DNA of 64,000 nt from contig NZ_JAAEQH010000112.1 in assembly GCF_024231755.1 (NCBI RefSeq), positions 23,656-87,655 of the forward strand, given 5' to 3'. Under the pieces are notes generated by a model. The model searched no databases and was not told the origin of the DNA. It saw only the letters and a list, made by a program, of their open reading frames with translations. A program made the position numbers and the translations under genes. Each line of letters begins with the position of its first letter. Within the stretch, counting starts at the first letter, position 1. The DNA is from Neptuniibacter sp. Its GTDB lineage: Bacteria > Pseudomonadota > Gammaproteobacteria > Pseudomonadales > Balneatricaceae. Shown one piece after another: positions 57,803 to 64,000 of the stretch.

Positions 57803-57822
57803 CGATCACTGAGGATAGATAG

Positions 57823-58608
57823 ATGCAAGGTGCATTGAATGTCGCAAAAACAGGTATGACCGCACAGGACACCAATCTGAAGGTGATTTCGAACAACCTG
57901 GCGAACGTATCAACGGTTGGTTTCAAAAAAGATAATGTCGTTTTTGAAGATCTTATGTATCAAATCCGCCGTCAGCCAGGTGCACAAACAGCTGAAGAGG
58001 CGCAATTGCCCTCAGGTCTGCAGGTTGGTCTTGGGGTACGTACAGTGGGTACCCAGAAGGTCTTCAGTACAGGTGAAATTGAGATTACTGAAGAATCGTT
58101 TGATGTCGCAATCAATGGTCGCGGTTTTTTGCAGGTTACACTTCCAAATGGTGATCAAGCTTATACCCGAAATGGGCAGCTACACCTGAATGCTGATAAT
58201 GAGTTGGTTACTGCAGAAGGCTATTTGATTGAACCTGCCATCACTCTTCCAGGGGAAGTGGTTAACTTTTCTATCAGTTCCGATGGCGTGGTTGAGGTGA
58301 TCACCGCAGGGGATCCTCAGCCCACAGAAATTGGCCAGATTCAATTGGCCGACTTCGTTAACCCGCAGGGTTTGGCTGCATTAGGCCAAAACATGTTCCA
58401 AGAGTCAGGTGCGAGTGGCGCGCCGTTGGTTAGTAACCCAGGTGAAAATGGAACTGGGGTTATGGTTCAAGGCGCGTTGGAAGGATCGAACGTTAACTCG
58501 GTTCAAGAGCTGGTAGATATGATTACTACGCAGCGTGCTTATGAGATGAATTCAAAAGTGATCTCAACAGCTGATGAGATGCTTTCTTACGTGAGCCAGC
58601 AGCTTTAA
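57823..58608 (+). CDS. flgG: Flagellar distal rod protein FlgG
   Basis: Distal rod that passes through the P and L rings. 261 aa, the length conserved across bacteria. The N-terminus has ALNVAKTGMTAQDTNLKVIS and NNLANVSTVGFKKDNVVFED; the FlgG-specific stretch DLMYQIRRQPGAQTAEEAQL and the C-terminus EGSNVNSVQELVDMITTQRA are clear. Confidence 0.97.
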   Translation: MQGALNVAKTGMTAQDTNLKVISNNLANVSTVGFKKDNVVFEDLMYQIRRQPGAQTAEEAQLPSGLQVGLGVRTVGTQKVFSTGEIEITEESFDVAINGRGFLQVTLPNGDQAYTRNGQLHLNADNELVTAEGYLIEPAITLPGEVVNFSISSDGVVEVITAGDPQPTEIGQIQLADFVNPQGLAALGQNMFQESGASGAPLVSNPGENGTGVMVQGALEGSNVNSVQELVDMITTQRAYEMNSKVISTADEMLSYVSQQL

Positions 58609-58625
58609 TTAGCTAGGTGATTAAG

Positions 58626-59303
58626 ATGAAAAAAGTGATTCTAGCCCTGATTTCTGCAAGCTTTGTTTTGACGGGATGCGTCCAGAAACAGGTTAAACCT
58701 AATAATCCGGAATATGCACCAATCACACCGGCGAAACTGGTACAACCTAAAGCGGTTGATGGATCTATCTACAACGCTGCAACCAGCATGAATCTGTACG
58801 GTGATGGTCGTGCTCATCGGATTGGCGATATCCTGACGATTACTCTGCAGGAAAGTACGAGCTCGCAGAAGAGCGCGACTACTGAGATGGATAAATCGGG
58901 TAGTACCACTTTAACTACACCAACACTTCTGGGCCATGAGACGCGTGTATTAGGTAAACCTCTGAGTGCGTCCATCACTGCGCCGACCACTACCTTCTCC
59001 GGTGAAGGTACATCGGACATGAGCAATAACCTGACCGGTAGTATCACCGTGACAGTTCATGATGTTCTGCCAAATGGAGTGTTGTTGGTTCGTGGCGAAA
59101 AGTGGCTGACTCTGAATCAGGGTGATGAATATATCCGCATCAGCGGCATGATCCGCCCGCAGGATATCGGCTCTAATAACACTGTTGAATCCACTAAAAT
59201 TGCCGACGCGCGTATCGCTTATAGCGGCACGGGTGCTGTGCATGACACTAACGTGATGGGCTGGATGTCTAAATTCTTTGTCAGCGCGTTGATGCCGTTC
59301 TAA
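58626..59303 (+). CDS. flgH: Flagellar L-ring lipoprotein FlgH
   Basis: Outer-membrane ring around the distal rod. 225 aa from ATG 58626 ([18 protein letters not shown]), with lipobox VLTGC and acylated Cys18. The LFxD-like core is visible: [40 protein letters not shown] and [20 protein letters not shown]. An in-frame GTG three codons upstream is not needed. Confidence 0.96.
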   Translation: MKKVILALISASFVLTGCVQKQVKPNNPEYAPITPAKLVQPKAVDGSIYNAATSMNLYGDGRAHRIGDILTITLQESTSSQKSATTEMDKSGSTTLTTPTLLGHETRVLGKPLSASITAPTTTFSGEGTSDMSNNLTGSITVTVHDVLPNGVLLVRGEKWLTLNQGDEYIRISGMIRPQDIGSNNTVESTKIADARIAYSGTGAVHDTNVMGWMSKFFVSALMPF

Positions 59304-59314
59304 GGAGAATTGAG

Positions 59315-60403
59315 ATGAAAAGAGCACTTTTCCTAATTGCATCTGTTCTACTGAGTTTGTCAGTAGAAGCAAGCCGCCTGAAAGATATGGTTAGTATCTC
59401 AGGTGTGCGCTCCAACCAATTAGTTGGTTATGGATTGGTAGTAGGCTTGGATGGTACGGGCGATAAGACGTCTTTTACCTCCCAGACATTCCGAAATATG
59501 CTGAATAACTTTGGTGTGGCGATTCCTTCCACAACCAATCCGTCATCCAAGAACATTGCTGCTGTAGCGATTCATGCTGAGCTTCCAGCGTTCGCTAAGC
59601 CTGGTCAGGCAATTGATATTACGGTTTCAGCCATAGGTGATGCGAAAAGTCTGCGTGGCGGAAGCCTGTTGATGTCCCCTTTGAAAGGTGCTGACGGTCA
59701 GGTTTATGCGGTGGCTCAAGGTAATCTAGTGGTGTCTGGTTTCGGTGTTCAGGGCGCAGACGGTTCTAAACTGTCTCTGAATGTACCTAGTGTTGGTCGT
59801 ATTCCGAATGGTGCTACGGTTGAACGAGCTGTTCCAAGTGGTTTTGCCCAAGGTGACAGCTTGGTGTTGAACCTACACCGCCCGGATTTTACTACTTCTC
59901 GCCGTGTCGCTGAGCAGATCAATAATCTGCTAGGCAATGATATGGCTGCTTCAATGGATGCCACTTCAATCCGTGTGCGTGCTCCACGTGATCCATCTCA
60001 GCGAGTTTCATTCCTTTCTGTGCTGGAAAATCTGAATGTAGAGCCTGCTAAGGATGCTGCGAAAGTAGTTATCAACTCTCGTACCGGCACCATCATTATT
60101 GGTCAGGAAGTGCGTGTTTCACCTGTGGCAATCACTCACGGTGGTTTGACGGTTGCAATTACCGAGCAGCCTGATGTTGATCAGCCAAATGCTTTAGGTC
60201 AAGGGCAGACAGTGGTTACTCCACGTACGGGTATCGAAGTGGATGCGGGTTCCGGGCATATGTTTGAGTTCTCTCCGGGTACCAATCTGCAGGATATTGT
60301 GGAGGCCGTAAACCAGGTGGGTGCTGCCCCGGGTGATCTGATGGCTATTCTGGAAGCCTTGAAACAGGCCGGTGCCTTAAAAGCAGAGCTAGTGGTGATC
60401 TAG
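59315..60403 (+). CDS. flgI: Flagellar P-ring protein FlgI
   Basis: Ring in the peptidoglycan layer. 362 aa with signal peptide ([16 protein letters not shown]). The mature part starts [20 protein letters not shown], contains [20 protein letters not shown] and ends [25 protein letters not shown] sequence ([20 protein letters not shown]). Needs FlgA, encoded nearby, for assembly. Confidence 0.97.
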   Translation: MKRALFLIASVLLSLSVEASRLKDMVSISGVRSNQLVGYGLVVGLDGTGDKTSFTSQTFRNMLNNFGVAIPSTTNPSSKNIAAVAIHAELPAFAKPGQAIDITVSAIGDAKSLRGGSLLMSPLKGADGQVYAVAQGNLVVSGFGVQGADGSKLSLNVPSVGRIPNGATVERAVPSGFAQGDSLVLNLHRPDFTTSRRVAEQINNLLGNDMAASMDATSIRVRAPRDPSQRVSFLSVLENLNVEPAKDAAKVVINSRTGTIIIGQEVRVSPVAITHGGLTVAITEQPDVDQPNALGQGQTVVTPRTGIEVDAGSGHMFEFSPGTNLQDIVEAVNQVGAAPGDLMAILEALKQAGALKAELVVI

Positions 60404-61444
60404 ATGATTAAAACTAACGCGGGTAGTAACACTCAGCTCTATACCGATCTGGCTGAGTTACAGAAGCTAAAAGCCTCAGCGAAGACTGACAGTAAAGAAA
60501 GTCTTCAGATGGCTGCTCAACAGTTCGAGCAACTGTTTTTGAATATGCTGCTGCGTACTATGCGTGATGCCAATGCTGCATTTGGTGATGATAACTTCAT
60601 GAATAGCAGCCAGACCAAGTTTTACCAGAGCATGTATGACAACCAGATAGCTCTGGAACTGGCGAACAACAAGGGTATTGGGCTTTCTGATGTTCTGGTT
60701 AGACAATTGGGCGGCCAGGCAGGTGAGAGGGTTAATCCTGATGTAAAAGCGCCTGATATGGATGCTAGGCAGCTAAATCAGGCTTTTGATCAGGCTGCTT
60801 CAATCGCTGCGTCTGCTCTTTTGGCAAAAGCGGAAGGTCGAGAAAATCCACCAGGGATTACTCTGACGGAAGAGCAGAAAAATACAGTGAAAGAGGTTTT
60901 TCAGCAGCAGCTAGATGCTGTTGCTAAAGCGCCCGTTGCAAATCTTCCAGATCGTTTCGAAAGCCCAGAGCAGTTTGTGGAAAACCTGATGCCTTTGGCT
61001 GAAAAGGTGGCGGGAGAACTGGGTGTTGACCCTCGTGTTCTTCTGGCCCAGTCAGCATTGGAAACCGGTTGGGGCAAATTTATGGTGCGCTCTCCTGATG
61101 GCAGCAACAGTAATAATCTGTTCAACATCAAAGCAGACACGCGTTGGGATGGCGCAAGCGCTCGGGTTTCTACTTTAGAGTACAGGGACGGTATTGCGCA
61201 GCGGGAAAAGGCAGCTTTCCGCAGTTATGACAGCTATGAAGATAGCTTTAGGGATTACGTGGATTTTCTGAAAAGTAGTCCTCGTTACAAGATAGCACTG
61301 GAGAGTGCTGCTGATCCCTATGATTACGTTCGGCAATTACAGGAAGCAGGTTACGCAACTGATCCTAAATATGCTGAGAAGATTAAAAATATTTTTGAGG
61401 GCGAACTGCTGGCAAGCAAAGGCACAGATTCTAAAGAAGGCTGA
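60404..61444 (+). CDS. flgJ: Peptidoglycan hydrolase FlgJ
   Basis: Rod cap fused to a muramidase that opens peptidoglycan for the rod. 346 aa: the N-terminal rod-binding domain (AAQQFEQLFLNMLLRTMRDA, FYQSMYDNQIALELANNKGI) and a C-terminal glucosaminidase-type domain (about residues 200-340) with LAQSALETGWGKFMVRSPDG, the Glu of SALETGW being the likely catalytic acid. Starts directly after flgI; its stop codon lies inside the sigma-28 promoter of flgK. Confidence 0.95.
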   Translation: MIKTNAGSNTQLYTDLAELQKLKASAKTDSKESLQMAAQQFEQLFLNMLLRTMRDANAAFGDDNFMNSSQTKFYQSMYDNQIALELANNKGIGLSDVLVRQLGGQAGERVNPDVKAPDMDARQLNQAFDQAASIAASALLAKAEGRENPPGITLTEEQKNTVKEVFQQQLDAVAKAPVANLPDRFESPEQFVENLMPLAEKVAGELGVDPRVLLAQSALETGWGKFMVRSPDGSNSNNLFNIKADTRWDGASARVSTLEYRDGIAQREKAAFRSYDSYEDSFRDYVDFLKSSPRYKIALESAADPYDYVRQLQEAGYATDPKYAEKIKNIFEGELLASKGTDSKEG

Positions 61445-61458
61445 GTATACGCCGATAA
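61432..61458 (+). promoter_or_regulatory. Sigma-28 (FliA) promoter of flgK
   Basis: TAAAGAAG (61432-61439), an 11-bp spacer and GCCGATAA (61451-61458) match the FliA consensus. The promoter overlaps the 3' end of flgJ, so late transcription of flgK is independent of the flgF operon. Confidence 0.92.
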
Positions 61459-61525
61459 GCTATTACTCACCCTCCTAAATATTGCCTTTGCAATTTAAGC
61501 AGCATATCCCCCACAGGAGTTGATT

Positions 61526-64000
61526 ATGTCCGGTTTTGGTTTACTTACATTAGGCACGCAAAGCCTACAGGCAAATCAGACTGCTCTTAATGTGACCGGT
61601 CAAAACATCAGTAATGTTAATACTGAGGGTTACACTCGCCAAAAGCCTGTATTCCAGTCTCGTGAGTTTTATGCGGGCGTTGAGGTTAGTGAGGTTGATC
61701 GACTGGCAGACCAATTCCTCAATAGGCAGATCTGGGCTGATAGCGCTACGCATAGTAGTTACGATGCATTTGAAGATTATGCGAATGAGCTGGATAACCT
61801 TATGGCATCTGATGTCACAAGTGTTTCCAAAGCTATGGATGATTATTTTGGTTCGTTGCAGCAAGCGGTTGATGACCCGGTGAGCTTGCCAAACAGGGAA
61901 CTGTTTATTGCTAATACAGAAGCACTGGTTAAACGCTTCAACGACCTTGATGCCAATATCCGTCGTCAGCAAGATACTATTAATGGACGTCTGGAAAGTA
62001 GTGTTTCTGCAATAAATACGATCGCCTCTCATATAGCTGAGTTGAATGACGATATCCGAATCGCTCAAGCTGCCGGAAATGTTGCCAGTGAAATGTTGGA
62101 TCAGCGAGACCAGCAGCTGGAAGCATTGTCTGAATATGTGAGTTTCACAACTATCGAACAGCCTACCGGCGAAATGAGTGTCTTTGTTGGTAACGGTGAG
62201 CCTTTAGTTGTTGGTCTGTCAGCAAACTCCATGACAACTCTGATTAGTCCGGCCGATACATCGCAGCTAAATGTTGGCATTGTTATCGGTAGTAATGTCG
62301 GGGATATCACCAATCAACTAAGCGGCGGGAAAATTGGTGGAGCGTTAGATTATCGAGAAACCATTCTGAACAATACGCTTGATGAGCTGGGTCGTATGGC
62401 AATTGTGTTTGCCGAGACTATGAATGAGCAGCATCAGAAAGGGATGGATCTGGATGGTGATGCCGGTGGATTGATGTTTTCGGATATCAATGATTCCAGC
62501 CTTACTGGCAGCCGAGTGCTTTCAGAGAGAGATAATGCCAGACCAGCAACAGGTAGCGTAGTAATTAATGATGTCACACAGTTGGTTGCGACTGAGTATG
62601 AGCTTTCTTTTAATACAACAGACAGCTTTACCTTAGTCAGAGGTAGTGATGATCTGAGGCAGACTAACGAATCAATGACTGAGGTTGCCGCGGCATCAGA
62701 TGTTGATGAAGATGGTGAATTCTTCTTTGATAGTGCCAATGGCATTCTGAGACTACGAGTTGATGGGGTTACGCTAAGCCTTGAATCTTCAGAGATCTTT
62801 GCCCCAGGTGATAAGTTTCTTGTCCGACCGGTGAGAACAGGGGCATCGGATATCGAAAGTGTATTAAATAATGCTCGTCAGTTGGCATTGGCTACTCCAT
62901 TAGCCGTTTCCGAACATGTTGCGAATTCAGGTACAGGGGAGGTTTCAGTCACTGTGACTGAAATAGAATATGATGTTCTATCCCAAGTGCCGAATACGGC
63001 TGTGCCGCCTTCTGTGGCAGGTTTGGAAGTGAATGCTGATGAAGCCAATGCGGGTACTGTGGCTATACAAGTGACTGACCCTGCACGGATCAACAATCTG
63101 ACATACCCTCTAAGTCTGACTCACAATGCAGGTGACTATGCCATTGTCGATGGCGACGGAAACCCTCTTGGCGGTTCACCTTTCACCCCCGCATTAGGTG
63201 TGATTGATCTGTCCACTGAATTTGGCCTATCCATAACGGTAGGTGGTGTGCCTCTTGATGGAGAGGTTTCCCAGATTGAGTATGACTCTACAACAATTAA
63301 CGATACCAGCCTCACCCCACCTGTTGAGGTATCTTTCCTGAGTGAGCTTCAAGGTGTGGCGTACACTGGAAATGATCTGGTTACTGCGCCAACAGGTGTG
63401 AGTGCTACCGATGTTTCTACAGGCATGACCTTCTCCTCCGTTGCTATCAACAATGCTGAGGTTGCGGGCAGTGTTGATTACCCATTAACCCTGACCTACA
63501 ACAATGGCACAGGTGTTTTTGATATCGACGATGTGAACGGAAATACACTGGCGTTTACTGGTACTTTCACCGGAACCAATATGACTATTCCGGAGATCGG
63601 AGTGTCAATTGATGTGGCGGCAGTACCTGTTTTTGCAGGAGGTGAGCAATTTACCCTGGCACCGACTACACAGAATGAGGTGCAGTATTCCCCGATATTT
63701 AGTGCCGTGACTGGGCAGCCATCGGCAGCAGGTGCAATTGACGCTCGTGTAACTGATACCAGTACAGTGAATTCAGCCAACTATCCGCTGACCGTTACTT
63801 ATAGTTCCAGTGGTCCTGATGTTTACACTGTTACTGACTCTACAGGGGCTACTTTACTCAGTGCAGCGCCAGGATCATTGGATATACCAGGCATTGGTCT
63901 ATCTCTTGATGTTACAGGTGTCCCAGTTGTGGGTGATACCTTTACGATCCAGCCTGATGCTCATACTAATGGCAATGCGAATGCTGCTGTTACAAATGTA
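61526..64000 (+). CDS. flgK: Flagellar hook-associated protein FlgK, enlarged, cut by window edge
   Basis: First hook-filament junction protein. From ATG 61526 (GGAG upstream) the frame is open for 825 codons to the window edge, already far longer than E. coli FlgK (about 547 aa). The N-terminus is typical: SGFGLLTLGTQSLQANQTAL and GQNISNVNTEGYTRQKPVF. Residues about 140-320 are the D1/D2 helices (LVKRFNDLDANIRRQQDTIN). From about residue 520 three related beta-rich units follow, with YPL at residues 527, 652 and 753 and motifs of the form IGLSLDVTGVPVVGDTFTI. The C-terminus lies outside. FlgN, encoded nearby, is its chaperone. Confidence 0.95.
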   Translation, partial: MSGFGLLTLGTQSLQANQTALNVTGQNISNVNTEGYTRQKPVFQSREFYAGVEVSEVDRLADQFLNRQIWADSATHSSYDAFEDYANELDNLMASDVTSVSKAMDDYFGSLQQAVDDPVSLPNRELFIANTEALVKRFNDLDANIRRQQDTINGRLESSVSAINTIASHIAELNDDIRIAQAAGNVASEMLDQRDQQLEALSEYVSFTTIEQPTGEMSVFVGNGEPLVVGLSANSMTTLISPADTSQLNVGIVIGSNVGDITNQLSGGKIGGALDYRETILNNTLDELGRMAIVFAETMNEQHQKGMDLDGDAGGLMFSDINDSSLTGSRVLSERDNARPATGSVVINDVTQLVATEYELSFNTTDSFTLVRGSDDLRQTNESMTEVAAASDVDEDGEFFFDSANGILRLRVDGVTLSLESSEIFAPGDKFLVRPVRTGASDIESVLNNARQLALATPLAVSEHVANSGTGEVSVTVTEIEYDVLSQVPNTAVPPSVAGLEVNADEANAGTVAIQVTDPARINNLTYPLSLTHNAGDYAIVDGDGNPLGGSPFTPALGVIDLSTEFGLSITVGGVPLDGEVSQIEYDSTTINDTSLTPPVEVSFLSELQGVAYTGNDLVTAPTGVSATDVSTGMTFSSVAINNAEVAGSVDYPLTLTYNNGTGVFDIDDVNGNTLAFTGTFTGTNMTIPEIGVSIDVAAVPVFAGGEQFTLAPTTQNEVQYSPIFSAVTGQPSAAGAIDARVTDTSTVNSANYPLTVTYSSSGPDVYTVTDSTGATLLSAAPGSLDIPGIGLSLDVTGVPVVGDTFTIQPDAHTNGNANAAVTNV

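Overview
This is a chromosomal window from a gammaproteobacterium, most likely a marine one of the Oceanospirillales/Oceanospirillaceae type. The gene order is close to that of Pseudomonas and Oceanospirillum relatives: glnD-map<>rpsB-tsf-pyrH-frr, the Bam/lipid A block, pyrG-eno-ftsB, surE-pcm-nlpD-rpoS, recA-recX-alaS-lysC-csrA and flgNMA<>cheVR-flgB to flgK. A sodium-pumping oxaloacetate decarboxylase (oadGAB) and intermediate base composition fit a marine lifestyle. The genus is inferred from synteny and not proven. Almost all of the window is conserved core genome; I see no prophage, insertion sequence, integron, CRISPR array or defence island.

Layout. 1-2176 (minus strand): the N-terminal part of glnD, then map. 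2273-18901: translation factors and nucleotide genes (rpsB, tsf, pyrH, frr), then a tightly packed envelope block (uppS, cdsA, rseP, bamA, skp, lpxD, fabZ, lpxA, lpxB) ending in rnhB and dnaE. 18978-24392: accA, tilS, pyrG, eno. 24406-30047: ftsB, truD, surE, pcm, a DUF368 membrane protein, nlpD and rpoS, meeting mutS head-on. 32937-41881: a small KorA/TrfB-like DNA-binding protein, pncC, recA (with a LexA box), recX, alaS, lysC, csrA, tRNA-Ser, tRNA-Arg and thiI. 41882-45563: a structured leader and oadGAB. 45633-49124: a histone-deacetylase-family hydrolase, a probable small RNA under an FNR/ANR-type site, a pseudo-receiver/TPR protein, a possible small exported protein and tRNA-Arg(CCT). 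49192-64000: flagellar regulation, chemotaxis and the axial structure (flgN, flgM, flgA, cheV, cheR, flgB-flgK, the last cut by the window edge). The flagellar region shows sigma-54 and sigma-28 promoters.

The genes form a few working groups. UppS, CdsA, Skp, BamA, RseP, LpxA/B/D and FabZ build and quality-control the envelope. The DUF368 protein (a family reported to recycle undecaprenyl phosphate) and NlpD extend that theme. RpoS, CsrA, RecA/LexA, FlgM and the sigma-54/sigma-28 promoters are the regulatory layer.

The most interesting signals are these. (1) dxr, ispD and ispF of the MEP isoprenoid pathway are missing from both places where they normally sit. (2) A folded RNA leader lies upstream of the sodium pump. 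(3) An orphan terminator together with an FNR-like site suggests a small RNA of about 57 nt. (4) A chromosomal KorA-like protein has its own inverted repeat. (5) A receiver-TPR protein lacks the phosphoacceptor aspartate. (6) FlgE and FlgK are greatly enlarged.
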